Source: Palleronia abyssalis (GTDB lineage Bacteria; Pseudomonadota; Alphaproteobacteria; Rhodobacterales; Rhodobacteraceae). From it: a DNA stretch of 64,000 nt. Made by a program: the position numbers and the translations under genes. The DNA lies in NCBI RefSeq assembly GCF_900302445.1, contig NZ_ONZF01000006.1, positions 123,889-187,888 on the forward strand, written 5' to 3'. Below are positions 26,687-37,300 of the stretch, piece after piece. The stretch's first letter is position 1, and every line of letters starts with the position of its first letter. Below the pieces are notes generated by a model. It was not told where the DNA came from, ran no database searches, and saw only the letters and a program-made list of their open reading frames with translations.

Positions 26687-28014
26687 GTGTCCTGCCCCTT
26701 CTGCTTCTTCGCGCGCAGCGAGACGAACCAGTCGAGGCGCTTTTTCAGGTCACGCTCGAACCCGCGTTCCTTGGGCAGGTAATAGACGCCGCGCTTCATC
26801 CCGTCGGGGAAATAGTTCTGCCCCGAGAACGCATCCTCGGCATCGTGGTCGTACTCGTACCCCTGCCCGTAACCCTCATCCTTCATCAACTGCGTGGGCG
26901 CGTTGCGGATGATCTTTGGCGGCGGCTCGGACCCGGTGGTCTTGGCGGCGCGCATCGCCTCCTTGTAGGCGGCGTATCCGGCGTTCGACTTGGGCGCGAG
27001 GGCCAGATAGGTCACCGCCTGCCCCAGCGCCAGCTCCCCCTCGGGGGAGCCGAGGCGTTCGTAGGTTTCCCACGCATCGAGGCAGACCCGCTGCGCCTGG
27101 GGGTCGGCCAGACCGATATCCTCGACCGCCATCCGGGTGATGCGCCGCGCGAGGTAGCGCGGATCTTCGCCCCCCGCCAGCATGCGTGTCAGCCAATACA
27201 GTGCAGCGTCGGGATCGCTGCCTCGGACGGATTTGTGCAATGCCGAGATCAGGTTGTAATGCGCGTCGCCGGACTTGTCGTATTGCGCCGCGCGGCGTTG
27301 AAGGCGGGCCTGCAGGGATTTGGGATCCAGCGGGGCGTCGATCTTCCAAGCGGCGATCTGTTCGATCAGGTTCAGCAGCGCGCGGCCGTCACCGTCGGCC
27401 ATCTCCAGCAACTGCTCGCGCGCGGGGCCGGTCAGGGGAAGCTGCCGGTCCAGCTCACGCTCGGCCCGTTGGGCGAGGTGTTCGAGATCGGTCAGGGACA
27501 GGCGGTCGAGGACCAGCACCTGCGCCCGCGACAAAAGGGCGGCGTTCAGCTCGAAGCTGGGATTCTCGGTGGTGGCGCCCACCAGAAGGATCGTGCCGTC
27601 TTCCATGTGGGGCAGGAAGCTGTCCTGCTGGGCCTTGTTGAAGCGGTGGATCTCGTCGACGAACAGCAGCGTTCCCTGCCCATTCGCGCGACGGTGCCGG
27701 GCGGCTTCGAACACCTTGCGCAGGTCCGGCACGCCGGTGAAGATCGCACTGATCTGGACGAAATGCAGGTCCGTCTCAAACGCCAGCAGCCGGGCGATGG
27801 TGGTCTTGCCAACGCCCGGCGGTCCCCAGAACACCAGGCTGGACAGCGCGCCAGACTCCAGCATCACGCCCAGCGGCGCGTCCGGGCCCAGCACCTGCGG
27901 CTGGCCGATCACCTCGGCCAGCTTCTTCGGCCGCAGCCGGTCGGCCAGTGGGCGCGGAGCCGTGTCAGGAGCCTTGGCGTCCGGGGTGGTGGGCGTGTCG
28001 AAAAGATCGGGCAT
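26683..28014 (-). CDS. rarA: Replication-associated recombination protein A (RarA/MgsA)
   Basis: 443-residue AAA+ ATPase acting at stalled replication forks. Walker A WGPPGVGKTT (63-72), Walker B LLFVDEIHRF, sensor 1 GATTENPSF, then the helical RarA-specific C-terminus (SALHKSVRGSDPDAALYW and GQNYFPDG). The start MPDLFDTP at 28014 was chosen; a longer frame runs into the rplQ terminator. It heads the rarA-crcB-rluC-HAD-ATP12 minus-strand unit. Confidence 0.96.
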   Translation of the reverse strand: MPDLFDTPTTPDAKAPDTAPRPLADRLRPKKLAEVIGQPQVLGPDAPLGVMLESGALSSLVFWGPPGVGKTTIARLLAFETDLHFVQISAIFTGVPDLRKVFEAARHRRANGQGTLLFVDEIHRFNKAQQDSFLPHMEDGTILLVGATTENPSFELNAALLSRAQVLVLDRLSLTDLEHLAQRAERELDRQLPLTGPAREQLLEMADGDGRALLNLIEQIAAWKIDAPLDPKSLQARLQRRAAQYDKSGDAHYNLISALHKSVRGSDPDAALYWLTRMLAGGEDPRYLARRITRMAVEDIGLADPQAQRVCLDAWETYERLGSPEGELALGQAVTYLALAPKSNAGYAAYKEAMRAAKTTGSEPPPKIIRNAPTQLMKDEGYGQGYEYDHDAEDAFSGQNYFPDGMKRGVYYLPKERGFERDLKKRLDWFVSLRAKKQKGQDT

Positions 28015-28069
28015 GGGACTGCATGTAAGGCGGCACGGGCGGCAGGGAAAGCCGGGTGCCGGAACGCGA

Positions 28070-28098
28070 ACGCGCCGCCCCGGTTCGGGACGGCGCGT
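28070..28098 (-). terminator. Terminator-like hairpin after rplQ
   Basis: ACGCGCCG (28070-28077) and CGGCGCGT (28091-28098) form an 8-bp stem 25 bases after the rplQ stop. On the minus strand it is followed by a modest TCGCGTTCC stretch. It probably ends the alpha operon before rarA. Confidence 0.5.
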
Positions 28099-28123
28099 CG
28101 AAAGACTGGTGAAGGGGCCGATC

Positions 28124-28537
28124 TTATTCGGCGTCTTCAGCCTCGAGCCGGGCACGGTCGCCGGCGCCCTTGGCGTCGCGGTCGCGATCGACGAACTCGA
28201 TGATCGCCATCGGGGCCATGTCGCCATAGCGGAAGCCGGCCTTCAGAACGCGGATATATCCGCCTTGACGCTCGGCATAGCGCGGGCCGAGGATGTCGAA
28301 CAGCTTCTCGACATACTGGTCCTGCTTCAGCTGCGCGCGGGCCTGACGGCGGGCATGAAGATCACCGCGCTTGGCGAGGGTGATCAGCTTCTCGACGATG
28401 GGGCGCAGTTCCTTGGCCTTGGGCACGGTCGTCTTGATCTGCTCGTGCTCGATCAACGATCCGGCCATGTTGGCGAAAAGCGCCTTGCGGTGCTCGTGGG
28501 TGCGGTTGAGGCGGCGGTATCCGCGGGCGTGACGCAT
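28124..28537 (-). CDS. rplQ: 50S ribosomal protein L17
   Basis: 137 residues. [20 protein letters not shown] and the [20 protein letters not shown] core are diagnostic. The C-terminus beyond about 120 is an acidic/basic extension ending AEDAE. It is last in the alpha operon, 143 bases after rpoA, with a hairpin (28650-28670) in the junction. Confidence 0.98.
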   Translation of the reverse strand: MRHARGYRRLNRTHEHRKALFANMAGSLIEHEQIKTTVPKAKELRPIVEKLITLAKRGDLHARRQARAQLKQDQYVEKLFDILGPRYAERQGGYIRVLKAGFRYGDMAPMAIIEFVDRDRDAKGAGDRARLEAEDAE

Positions 28538-28649
28538 GATTGATACTCCTTAGCGTTTTGCTTTGTCCGGCCGGCGATGCGTGTCACCGACTCTCCTTGG
28601 GGCGGGATTGCCCGGTCTTTCCCGTGTCGGACCCCGAACGGGAGGGGTC

Positions 28650-28670
28650 GGAGGGGAAACCGTCCCCTCC
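28650..28670 (-). other. Intercistronic hairpin rpoA/rplQ
   Basis: GGAGGGG (28650-28656) pairs perfectly with CCCCTCC (28664-28670) around a 7-base loop, 10 bases after the rpoA stop. There is no T-run; likely a processing or attenuation element. Confidence 0.4.
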
Positions 28671-28680
28671 TAACCAAATC

Positions 28681-29697
28681 TTAGAAGTTGTCTTCGTACT
28701 TCTTGGCGAGGTCCTCGATGTTCTCGGGGGGCCATTCCTCGACGTCCATGCCAAGGTGCAGACCCATGCCCGAAAGCACTTCCTTGATCTCGTTCAGCGA
28801 CTTGCGGCCGAAGTTCGGCGTGCGCAGCATCTCGGCCTCGGTCTTCTGGATCAGATCGCCGATATAGACGATGTTGTCGTTCTTGAGGCAGTTGGCAGAC
28901 CGTACCGACAGTTCCAACTCGTCGACCTTCTTCAGAAGCAGCGGGTTGAACTCCAGCCCGTCATCGTCCGCCGAGGCCCCGGCCTGGTCGGGCTCGTCGA
29001 AGTTGACGAAGATGCCCAGCTGGTCCTGAAGGATGCGCGCGGCATAAGCCACCGCGTCGTCCGGCGTGACGGAACCATCGGTTTCCAGCTTCAGCGTCAG
29101 CTTGTCATAGTCCAGCACCTGGCCCTCACGGGTGGGCTGCACGTCGTAGCTGACGCGGCGAATGGGCGAATAGATCGCGTCGATCGGCATCAGGCCGATG
29201 GGCGCATCCTCGGGGCGGTTCTTGTCCGACGAGACATAGCCCTTGCCCTGGTTCACGGTCATTTCCATGAACAGTTCGGCCCCCTCGTCGAGATGGCAGA
29301 TCACGTGTTCCTTGTTCAGGACCTCGATCCCCTGGCTGACCGAGATGTCGCCCGCGGTCACGACCATGGGGCCCTTGGCCTGGACCGAGATGCGCTTGGG
29401 CCCCTCGACTTCCATCTTGATCGCCACACCCTTGAGGTTGAGGACCACATCCGTCACATCCTCGCGGACGCCGGCGATCGAGCTGAACTCGTGCAGGACG
29501 TTGTCGATCTGAACGCTGGTGATCGCTGCACCCTGCAGCGAGGACATCAGAACCCGGCGCAGAGCGTTGCCCAGCGTCAGGCCGAAGCCGCGCTCCAGAG
29601 GTTCGGCGATGACGGTCGCCTGCCGCTGCGGATCGTTGCCGGGCTTGACCTCAAGCTGCTGGGGCTTGATCAGCTCCTGCCAATTTCTGTGAAGCAT
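28681..29697 (-). CDS. rpoA: DNA-directed RNA polymerase subunit alpha
   Basis: 338 residues. The N-terminal dimerisation domain ([20 protein letters not shown]) scaffolds RNA polymerase assembly; after a flexible linker near 235-250 the C-terminal domain ([20 protein letters not shown]) binds promoter UP elements and activators. Start ATG 29697 has GAGGAG. It lies in the alpha operon between rpsK and rplQ. Confidence 0.99.
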   Translation of the reverse strand: MLHRNWQELIKPQQLEVKPGNDPQRQATVIAEPLERGFGLTLGNALRRVLMSSLQGAAITSVQIDNVLHEFSSIAGVREDVTDVVLNLKGVAIKMEVEGPKRISVQAKGPMVVTAGDISVSQGIEVLNKEHVICHLDEGAELFMEMTVNQGKGYVSSDKNRPEDAPIGLMPIDAIYSPIRRVSYDVQPTREGQVLDYDKLTLKLETDGSVTPDDAVAYAARILQDQLGIFVNFDEPDQAGASADDDGLEFNPLLLKKVDELELSVRSANCLKNDNIVYIGDLIQKTEAEMLRTPNFGRKSLNEIKEVLSGMGLHLGMDVEEWPPENIEDLAKKYEDNF

Positions 29698-29814
29698 GTA
29701 TGTCTCCTCAATTCTCGTCGGCGGCCCATGCAAGGCGGCCCCGACACCCGAGGGTTAAAACGACAGACGCAGGCCGCACGAAATCGCGCGACCTGCCGTA
29801 TTCCGATTGGTCGA

Positions 29815-30207
29815 TCAGACCCGGCGGCGCTTGGGCGGACGGCAGCCATTATGAGCCATCGGCGTCACGTCACGGATCGACGTGATGTTGAAGCCGGCGG
29901 CGGCCAGCGCACGCAGCGCCGATTCGCGGCCCGAGCCGGGGCCCTGGACTTCGACTTCCAGCGTGCGGACGCCGTGTTCCTGGGCCTTCTTGCCCGCATC
30001 TTCGGCAGCCATCTGGGCGGCATAAGGGGTCGACTTGCGCGAGCCCTTGAAGCCCATGGTCCCGGCAGAGGACCACGCGATGGCGTTGCCCTGGACGTCG
30101 GAGATCAGGATCTTGGTGTTGTTGAACGAAGAATTCACATGAGCAACGCCGGCGGCGATGTTCTTGGAGACCTTCTTCTTTGCGGTAGCGCGACGGTCGC
30201 GTGCCAT
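29815..30207 (-). CDS. rpsK: 30S ribosomal protein S11
   Basis: 130 residues; the [19 protein letters not shown] opening and the terminal [11 protein letters not shown] are diagnostic. It lies in the small-subunit platform. It starts 15 bases after rpsM stops; rpoA follows after 117 bases. Confidence 0.99.
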   Translation of the reverse strand: MARDRRATAKKKVSKNIAAGVAHVNSSFNNTKILISDVQGNAIAWSSAGTMGFKGSRKSTPYAAQMAAEDAGKKAQEHGVRTLEVEVQGPGSGRESALRALAAAGFNITSIRDVTPMAHNGCRPPKRRRV

Positions 30208-30222
30208 TGATGCAGCCCTCCC

Positions 30223-30591
30223 TTACTTCTTCTTGCCGGCAATGGCCTTTGCGGGGCCCTTGCGCGTGCGTGCATTGGTGTGGGTGCGCTGACCGCGCAC
30301 AGGGAGGTTGCGGCGATGGCGCAGGCCACGGTAGCAGCCGAGATCCATCAGACGCTTGATGTTCATCTGCGTCTCGCGGCGCAGGTCGCCCTCGACGGTG
30401 TAGTTCTCGTCGACATGTTCGCGCAGCTTCAGGACTTCGCTGTCGGACAGTTCGTTAACGCGGCGGTTGGCCTCGATCCCGACGGCTTCGCAGATCGCGC
30501 GAGCCGAGGAGGGGCCGATGCCCGTGACATAGGTCAGCGCGACCGGGACGCGCTTGGCGGTGGGGATGTTGACCCCTGCGATACGTGCCAA
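30223..30591 (-). CDS. rpsM: 30S ribosomal protein S13
   Basis: 122 residues; [20 protein letters not shown] start and [17 protein letters not shown] tail are diagnostic. The start codon appears to be TTG at 30589-30591, preceded by GAAAGGA; an ATG is not available at this position. It opens the alpha operon behind a promoter candidate at 30742-30770. Confidence 0.98.
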   Translation of the reverse strand: MARIAGVNIPTAKRVPVALTYVTGIGPSSARAICEAVGIEANRRVNELSDSEVLKLREHVDENYTVEGDLRRETQMNIKRLMDLGCYRGLRHRRNLPVRGQRTHTNARTRKGPAKAIAGKKK

Positions 30592-30741
30592 AGTAATCTA
30601 TCCTTTCGTTGCGAGCCCGTAGTCCCAGGCCCTTTTTTCACAACGCAGGTCCGCGGGGACGCTGCCTGCGGACCGTTGTCATTCGTGCCGGATCGGCCAC
30701 GCATATGCGCAAAGCCCGACCCCATCCTGATGGGATGGTGC

Positions 30742-30770
30742 GCCTTAGTCGGGATTCGTCCGATCGTCAA
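30742..30770 (-). promoter_or_regulatory. Promoter candidate of the rpsM-rpsK-rpoA-rplQ operon
   Basis: On the minus strand TTGACG (30765-30770), exactly 17 bases, then TAAGGC (30742-30747), about 150 bases upstream of rpsM. A short inverted repeat CCATCC/GGATGG (30722-30738) would lie at the very start of the transcript. Confidence 0.55.
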
Positions 30771-30817
30771 GGGTATGTGTGGGCCAACCGATCACAGGGA
30801 ATCTGGCCGGGCGCGGG

Positions 30818-30925
30818 TCACTCCCCGTCGCCGTCCTCCTGCCGTTGCAGCCAAGCCAGGGCGGCCAAGCCCGAGATCAGGAAAGTCGCCGCCAAGGTGA
30901 CGGTCACTGTCATCAGTATGCTCAT
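30818..30925 (-). CDS. 35-residue single-span membrane peptide
   Basis: ATG at 30925 with GAGGT six bases upstream; the peptide starts MSILMTVTVTLAATFLISGL, continues AALAWLQRQ and ends in the acidic EDGDGE. One membrane helix (about 3-26) and a charged tail are clear. It lies in the 447-base gap between adk and rpsM, where some bacteria carry infA or rpmJ; it resembles neither. The function is unknown. Confidence 0.5.
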   Translation of the reverse strand: MSILMTVTVTLAATFLISGLAALAWLQRQEDGDGE

Positions 30926-31038
30926 TGTTCTACCTCATGTGTTTTATGTTTTTGGAGGCAGAGTAGTCGCGCGCTTCGGGTCGGGAAAGCCCGGGGACGC
31001 GGGTTCGGCGGCGGGCCGCGCACGGCCTGCCGGAGTGT

Positions 31039-31685
31039 TCAGCCGTCGATCGTCTTGGCGATCTGGGACGTCACCTCGTCCATCTCGGCCAAGCCGTCGA
31101 CACGCGACAGCATGCCCTTGGCATAGTAATACCCAACCAGCGGCGAAGTCTTCTTGTAGTATTCCAGAAGGCGCTGCTTCAGGCTTTCGGGATTGTCGTC
31201 GGCGCGGCGCTTGAACTCGGTCGCGCCGCAGTTCGTGCACTTGCCATCCTCGGGGATCGGCTTGGTGTTATCATTGTAGACCTCGCCACACCCGGCGCAG
31301 GTGGCCCGGGCCGAGACACGGTCGACCAGCGCAGCGTCGTCCACCTGCATTTCGATCACCGCGTCGAGCTTCTGGCCCTTGCGATCCAGCAGATCGTGCA
31401 ACGCATCGGCCTGGGCCAAGGTGCGGGGGAAGCCGTCGAAGATGAAGCCGCTGGTCTTGTCGGTGTCCAGATGCTCTTCGATCAGGCCGATCACGATCTC
31501 GTCGGTGACGAGCTCGCCGCGGTCCATGACCTCGGCCACGCGGTTGCCCATTTCGGTCCCGGAAGAGCGTGCATCGCGCAGCATGTCGCCGGTGGAAAGC
31601 TGCGTCATGCCGCGGGCCTCTTCCAACCGTCGGGCCTGCGTTCCCTTGCCCGCACCCGGCGGTCCCAGAAGAATGATATTCGTCG

Positions 31686-31689
<4 letters not shown>
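31039..31689 (-). CDS. adk: Adenylate kinase with zinc-type LID
   Basis: 216 residues catalysing 2 ADP to ATP + AMP. P-loop GPPGAGKGT (8-16), [11 protein letters not shown], and a LID containing four cysteines (CAGC near 132 and CTNC about 20 residues later) that should bind zinc, as in the Paracoccus enzyme. The start is GTG and overlaps the secY stop by 4 bases. Confidence 0.97.
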
Positions 31690-33056
<1,367 letters not shown>

Positions 33057-33207
33057 GGAGGGCCTTTCGAAGTCACTATGGGCCGGCACGCATGCGCCCG
33101 GCCTGGATGATCCCCGCCGATGTAAAGGCGCGAGGACGGCAGCGCAACCACCTTGGGGCCCCTATGGCAGGCCCAAAGCCACGATGAGCGGAGGCGGAAA
33201 CGAGACC

Positions 33208-33227
33208 GGGCGACCAGTTGGCCGCCC
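33208..33227 (-). terminator. Hairpin after the beta-barrel gene
   Basis: GGGCGACCA/TGGCCGCCC, a 9-bp stem with one mismatch and a very tight loop, 28 bases after the stop; the minus strand continues GGTCTCGTTTCC. Another stem GGCCGG/CCGGCC at 33081-33103 precedes secY. Either could separate this gene from secY. Confidence 0.4.
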
Positions 33228-33254
33228 GCTCTGCTCAGTCAGACGTCAAAAGGA

Positions 33255-33956
33255 TCAGAAGCGATAGGCCACGCGGGCCTGGAAGGTCACGATTTCGGCC
33301 TCGAGGCCATCATCGGTTCCAAGGTCGTCGCCGTCGATCAGGTCGTCGAACTTGTGGTACAGAACTTCCGCCCCGAGGGTCACGCTGTCCGTCATGCGCA
33401 CTTCGGTACCTGCACCAAGGACGTAGCCCCAGTCATCGAAATCTTCGTCGACATCCGCGAAATCCGCATCGACATTCAGATTGGCATAGGCCGCGCCCGC
33501 CACACCGTAGACCAGCGCGCGCCCTGCGTCGAAGCCGGCGCGAAATTTCACGCGGTGGAGGCTGTCCACGCCGATGTCGACATCGTCTATGGCGTCGGCC
33601 AGATCGTCTTCACCCAGATCCGACGCAAGGTCGGACAGGTCGTCGAGGTCGACATCGAGATTGGCGATGTTCCCGTCAAGCTCGGCGCCCAGAACGAAGC
33701 TGCCGAAATCGTACTGGTAGCCCGCGAACACGCCACCAAGGGCTCCGCCGGCGTCGAGGTCGAGGGGTTCGAAGACCTCCGCGTCGACGTCACCGAAGCC
33801 CAGCGAGATACCGGCGTAGGGCCCGGTCCAATCGGGCTGCGCCACAACCGATCGCATCTGCGGCTGTGGCTCGTACACGGGCGCCGCCGTACCGCCGGCA
33901 TTGGCAACGCCTGCGGCCACGATGGCGGCCGCGGAGATCATGATCCTGGTTTTCAT
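33255..33956 (-). CDS. Outer-membrane beta-barrel protein (OmpA/Omp31-like porin family)
   Basis: 233 residues. The signal peptide ends at about residue 20 (ANA). WTGPYAGISLGFG near 43-55 is the typical first strand of small eight-stranded barrels, and the last residues ARVAYRF give the C-terminal aromatic needed for barrel insertion. The middle is very rich in aspartate (DVDLDDLSDLASDLGEDD-like), suggesting a long acidic loop. It lies between rplO and secY, unlike the normal spc order. GAGGGA precedes the ATG. Confidence 0.85.
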   Translation of the reverse strand: MKTRIMISAAAIVAAGVANAGGTAAPVYEPQPQMRSVVAQPDWTGPYAGISLGFGDVDAEVFEPLDLDAGGALGGVFAGYQYDFGSFVLGAELDGNIANLDVDLDDLSDLASDLGEDDLADAIDDVDIGVDSLHRVKFRAGFDAGRALVYGVAGAAYANLNVDADFADVDEDFDDWGYVLGAGTEVRMTDSVTLGAEVLYHKFDDLIDGDDLGTDDGLEAEIVTFQARVAYRF

Positions 33957-34091
33957 GGTATTCCCTCAATACGCCCCCCCCCATGGGGACTGTCCGCACG
34001 CTATCGCCGCCCACTACGGGGGTACAGCACCCGGATTCCCCAGCTGCCCGATGTGGCCGCGCCGCAACGCCATCACCAGCAAACGACAAAC

Positions 34092-34117
34092 GGCGCGCTC
34101 CTGACAAGGAGCGCGCC
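34092..34117 (-). terminator. Intrinsic terminator after rplO
   Basis: GGCGCGCTCCT (34092-34102), loop GACA, AGGAGCGCGCC (34107-34117): an 11-bp perfect stem, 29 bases after the rplO stop. On the minus strand it is followed by GTTTGTCGTTTGC, T-rich. It should release the rplO transcript before the beta-barrel gene. Confidence 0.75.
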
Positions 34118-34146
34118 GCCAAACGTTCGCATCGGCTGATGTCGGC

Positions 34147-34632
34147 TCAGGCCGCGGCGTCGCCTTCGCCCGGGCGGGTGCCGCCGGTCACCGTGACCGA
34201 ACCGCCAGCCTTCTCGACCGCGTCGATGGCGCCCTGCGACGCACCCGAAACGGTGATCTTGGCGGCCGTCGTCAGCTCGCCCTTCGCAAGCAGGCGGATG
34301 CCGTCGCGCTTGCGGCGGACGAGGCCCGAATCGACCAGCTCGGTCTCGGTGATTTCTTCGCCCAGCTTGCCGGCATCGATGAACTTCTGGATCAGGCCCA
34401 GGTTCACGACCGCATAGTTCTTGCGGTTGATATTGTTGAAGCCACGTTTGGGCAGACGCTGGTAGAGCGGCATCTGGCCACCCTCGTAGCCGTTAATCGC
34501 CACACCGGAGCGCGAGTTCTGCCCCTTGATACCGCGACCGGCAGTCTTGCCCTTGCCCGAACCCGGGCCGCGACCAACGCGGCGGGCCTTCTTGGCGGCG
34601 CCATCGTTGTCGCGAAGTTCATTCAGTTTCAT
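34147..34632 (-). CDS. rplO: 50S ribosomal protein L15
   Basis: 161 residues. [32 protein letters not shown] and [19 protein letters not shown] are diagnostic. Start ATG 34632 has AAGGAG. It stands apart from its usual partners: a promoter candidate (34731-34759) lies upstream, a terminator (34092-34117) directly downstream, and foreign genes are on both sides. Confidence 0.98.
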   Translation of the reverse strand: MKLNELRDNDGAAKKARRVGRGPGSGKGKTAGRGIKGQNSRSGVAINGYEGGQMPLYQRLPKRGFNNINRKNYAVVNLGLIQKFIDAGKLGEEITETELVDSGLVRRKRDGIRLLAKGELTTAAKITVSGASQGAIDAVEKAGGSVTVTGGTRPGEGDAAA

Positions 34633-34730
34633 GTCGCTTCTCCTTACTGGCCGGAAATGCCCCCCAGCGACGGGAGCGGGCACACACGGCGATTCGTCGG
34701 ATCACGGCCAGCGGGTCCGGCCGTCCCGCG

Positions 34731-34759
34731 CGAATAAAGGATGACGGGAGGTGTTACAA
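34731..34759 (-). promoter_or_regulatory. Promoter candidate of rplO
   Basis: On the minus strand TTGTAA (34754-34759), exactly 17 bases, then TATTCG (34731-34736), about 100 bases upstream of rplO. It is divergent from the methyltransferase gene. It would allow rplO to be transcribed alone. Confidence 0.5.
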
Positions 34760-34813
34760 GGTGCTTGGCAGGAAGCTCCCGTTGGGATTCGCCGCACAAG
34801 AGGACGCCCAACA

Positions 34814-35812
34814 ATGTTGCAATCCTCCCGCTTCTGGAACCGCCACGGCGCCTCCTACTCGCGCCGTTCGGCCCCGGACGATGAAGCCTATCGCCGCACG
34901 CTTGCGCTGACCCAGGATTACCTGCCCACCGGGGCCGGCGTTCCGGAGCTTGGGTGCGGCACAGGCACCACGGCCATCCATCACGCGCCGCATGCCGTGC
35001 ATATCACGACTGGCGACGTGTCGGTGGGCATGTTGCAGATTGCGCGTGACCGCGCCGCAAACGCGGGAGCGAAGAACGTTTCCTTCGTCGAAGCCGAAGC
35101 GGCAGCATACAACGCCGCTGGCCGCCAGTTCGACGCGGTGCTGGCCCTCAGCCTGCTGCACCTGATGCCGGATTGGCGCGGCATGGTGCACCGGATCCAC
35201 GGGATGATGAAGCTCGGCGGCGTCTTCGTCAGCAGTACGGTGATCCTCGGCAGCAGCCCCCCGGTGCTTCTGGCCGCAGTATCGCCGCTAGGGCGGAAAC
35301 TGGGCGTGCTGCCCGCTCTGGCCGCTTTCAAAGCTCACCAGTTGCGCGCCGAGATCCACGATGCCGGGTTCACTCTGGAAGAAGACTGGAAACCGAAGAA
35401 GGACCCTGCGCTGTTCCTGATCGCGCGTTCCCCGGCGAGCCGACGGAAAACGCAAAACGCCCCGGCCGTCTTGGGGCCGGGGCGCTTGATGCCACGAAGG
35501 GCTAAGTCTCAGCCGCGCTCTTCCACGATCTGGACGAGGTGCGGGATCTTGTTGACCATGCCGCGGATCGAGGGCGTATCCTCAAGCTCGCGGGTGCGGT
35601 GCATCTTGTTCAGCCCCAGACCGACAAGGATCTGGCGCTGGACCTTGGGGCGGCGGATGGGTGAGCCGACCTGCTTGACGACGATCGTCTTGGCCATGGT
35701 TTACGCCTCCTCTGCGACTTGGGTGGAGGCGTCAGGCTGTTCGTCCCGCTTGGGCAGGATGTCCGCCACCTTCTTGCCGCGACGCTGGGCCACCGAACGG
35801 GGGCTGGCCTGA
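34814..35812 (+). CDS. Class I SAM-dependent methyltransferase with lost stop codon
   Basis: Plus-strand gene inside a minus-strand ribosomal operon. The start [20 protein letters not shown] has AGAGGA upstream; the SAM motif ELGCGTGTT begins at residue 45, and [19 protein letters not shown] follows. The normal domain ends about residue 210 ([10 protein letters not shown], near 35440). No stop follows in frame: the reading continues through the rpmD terminator and antisense to rpmD and rpsE to a stop at 35810-35812, giving 332 residues. The last 120 residues look like antisense noise. A one-base shift would reach a TGA near 35488. The gene may be decaying. Confidence 0.65.
   Translation: MLQSSRFWNRHGASYSRRSAPDDEAYRRTLALTQDYLPTGAGVPELGCGTGTTAIHHAPHAVHITTGDVSVGMLQIARDRAANAGAKNVSFVEAEAAAYNAAGRQFDAVLALSLLHLMPDWRGMVHRIHGMMKLGGVFVSSTVILGSSPPVLLAAVSPLGRKLGVLPALAAFKAHQLRAEIHDAGFTLEEDWKPKKDPALFLIARSPASRRKTQNAPAVLGPGRLMPRRAKSQPRSSTIWTRCGILLTMPRIEGVSSSSRVRCILFSPRPTRIWRWTLGRRMGEPTCLTTIVLAMVYASSATWVEASGCSSRLGRMSATFLPRRWATERGLA
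35458..35484 (-). terminator. Intrinsic terminator after rpmD
   Basis: CGCCCCGGCC (35458-35467), 7-base loop, GGCCGGGGCG (35475-35484): 10-bp perfect stem, 24 bases after the rpmD stop, followed on the minus strand by TTTTGCGTTTTCC. A convincing end for the transcript running from rpmC or further upstream to rpmD. Confidence 0.8.
35509..35697 (-). CDS. rpmD: 50S ribosomal protein L30
   Basis: 62 residues with the L30 pattern [20 protein letters not shown] and [15 protein letters not shown] end ([14 protein letters not shown]). It starts 3 bases after the rpsE stop. A terminator follows it, so the spc transcript ends here instead of continuing into rplO. Confidence 0.98.
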   Translation of the reverse strand: MAKTIVVKQVGSPIRRPKVQRQILVGLGLNKMHRTRELEDTPSIRGMVNKIPHLVQIVEERG

Positions 35813-36276
35813 TTCTTGAGGCCGTCCAGCGTGGCACGGATCATGTTATAGGGGTTCTGCGAGCCGTTCGACTTGGCAACGACGTCCTGGACGCCCAGCA
35901 TCTCGAACACGGCGCGCATCGGGCCACCGGCGATGATGCCGGTACCTTGCGAGGCGGTCCGCATCACGACCTTGCCGGCGCCGTGGCGGCCGTTCACGTC
36001 ATGGTGCAGCGTGCGCCCGTCGCGCAGCGGCACTCGGATCATGTTGCGCTTGGCGGACTCGGTGGCCTTGCGGATGGCCTCGGGGACCTCCTTGGCCTTG
36101 CCCTTACCGAAGCCGACGCGGCCTCGCTGGTCGCCCACGACCACAAGCGCGGCAAAGCCGAAGCGCTTGCCGCCCTTAACGGTCTTCGACACACGGTTGA
36201 TCGCGACGAGGCGATCTGCGAATTCCGGGGTTTCGTCACGATCGCGACGGCCGCCCCTGCGGTCTTCTCTGGCCAT
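35701..36276 (-). CDS. rpsE: 30S ribosomal protein S5
   Basis: 191 residues. The double-stranded-RNA-binding part [20 protein letters not shown] and the [19 protein letters not shown] core are diagnostic. The ends carry Arg/Asp-rich and acidic extensions. AAGGAG precedes the ATG. It lies 107 bases after rplR; that junction contains a stem GGCGAGGGGCC/GGCCCTTCGCC. Confidence 0.98.
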   Translation of the reverse strand: MAREDRRGGRRDRDETPEFADRLVAINRVSKTVKGGKRFGFAALVVVGDQRGRVGFGKGKAKEVPEAIRKATESAKRNMIRVPLRDGRTLHHDVNGRHGAGKVVMRTASQGTGIIAGGPMRAVFEMLGVQDVVAKSNGSQNPYNMIRATLDGLKNQASPRSVAQRRGKKVADILPKRDEQPDASTQVAEEA

Positions 36277-36383
36277 TTCTGGCTCCTTCCACTCGCGGGC
36301 CGAAGGCCCTTTATCCCAATCCTGGTGGGCCGGACGGCCCCCGGATCATCGAGGCGAAGGGCCAAGGCCCCTCGCCTGCATCT

Positions 36384-36743
36384 TCAGATCTTCAGCCCGC
36401 CTTCGCGCGCGGCGTCGGCCAGCGCTTTGACAGTGCCATGATAGAGGAAGCCGCCGCGATCGAAATAGGCCTCTTCGACGCCCTTCGACTTCGCGCGCTC
36501 CGCGATGAGAGCGCCGACTTTCGCCGCCGCATCCCGGTTGTTCTGACCCACGACGCCCAGATCCTTTTCCAAGGTCGAGGCCGAAGCCAGCGTCACACCC
36601 TGCACATCGTCGATGAGCTGGACGCTAATATTCTTGTTCGAGCGGTGGACGGAAAGCCGAAGCTTGCCGTCATTCACCTTGCGAAGCTTGTTCCGGACGC
36701 GCAGGCGGCGCTTCTGGAACAGCTGCAGTTTACTGTTAGCCAT
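36384..36743 (-). CDS. rplR: 50S ribosomal protein L18
   Basis: 119 residues; [35 protein letters not shown] and the [20 protein letters not shown] end are diagnostic. L18 binds 5S rRNA. It starts 11 bases after rplF. Confidence 0.98.
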   Translation of the reverse strand: MANSKLQLFQKRRLRVRNKLRKVNDGKLRLSVHRSNKNISVQLIDDVQGVTLASASTLEKDLGVVGQNNRDAAAKVGALIAERAKSKGVEEAYFDRGGFLYHGTVKALADAAREGGLKI

Positions 36744-36754
36744 GTGTCCGGTCC

Positions 36755-37288
36755 TTACTTCTTCTTGCCTTCCTTGCGGAAGATAAACTCGCCCTTATAG
36801 CGGATGCCCTTGCCCTTGTACGGCTCGGGCTGGCGCCACTCGCGGATGTTGGCCGCAACCTGACCGACATGCTGCTCGTTGATGCCTTCGACAACGATTT
36901 CGGTCTGCTTGGGCACCGTCACGGTGACGCCCTCGGGGACTTGGAAATCGACGTCGTGGGACAGGCCGAGATTCAGCTTCAGGATGTTGCCCTGCATCTG
37001 GGCGCGGTAACCGACGCCCTGAATTTCAAGCTCTTTCTTGAAGCCGGTGGTCACGCCCTGCACGAGGTTCGCGATATTGGTCCGGGCCATGCCCCATTGC
37101 TGACGTGCGCGCTTGGACTGGCCGCGGGGTGTCACCGAGACGGCGCCATCCTCGACCGTGAGCGTCACGTCATCCGTGGCCTGGAACGAGCGGGTGCCCT
37201 TGGGGCCCTTCACTTCGATCCGCTGGCCGGTGATCGTCGCTTCCACACCAGAGGGAAGGTCGACGGGTCGTTTTCCGATACGAGACAT
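36755..37288 (-). CDS. rplF: 50S ribosomal protein L6
   Basis: 177 residues; [14 protein letters not shown] start, [20 protein letters not shown] centre and [20 protein letters not shown] end are diagnostic. It starts 12 bases after rpsH. Confidence 0.98.
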   Translation of the reverse strand: MSRIGKRPVDLPSGVEATITGQRIEVKGPKGTRSFQATDDVTLTVEDGAVSVTPRGQSKRARQQWGMARTNIANLVQGVTTGFKKELEIQGVGYRAQMQGNILKLNLGLSHDVDFQVPEGVTVTVPKQTEIVVEGINEQHVGQVAANIREWRQPEPYKGKGIRYKGEFIFRKEGKKK

Positions 37289-37300
37289 CTTACCCTCCTT

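Noticed and set aside
30632..30676. Long stem GGTCCGC/GCGGACC flanked by CAACG/GTTG, with a T6 run, between rpsM and its promoter.
   Set aside because: On the transcribed minus strand the run reads as A's after the stem, so it is not an intrinsic terminator; kept only as a possible rpsM leader fold.
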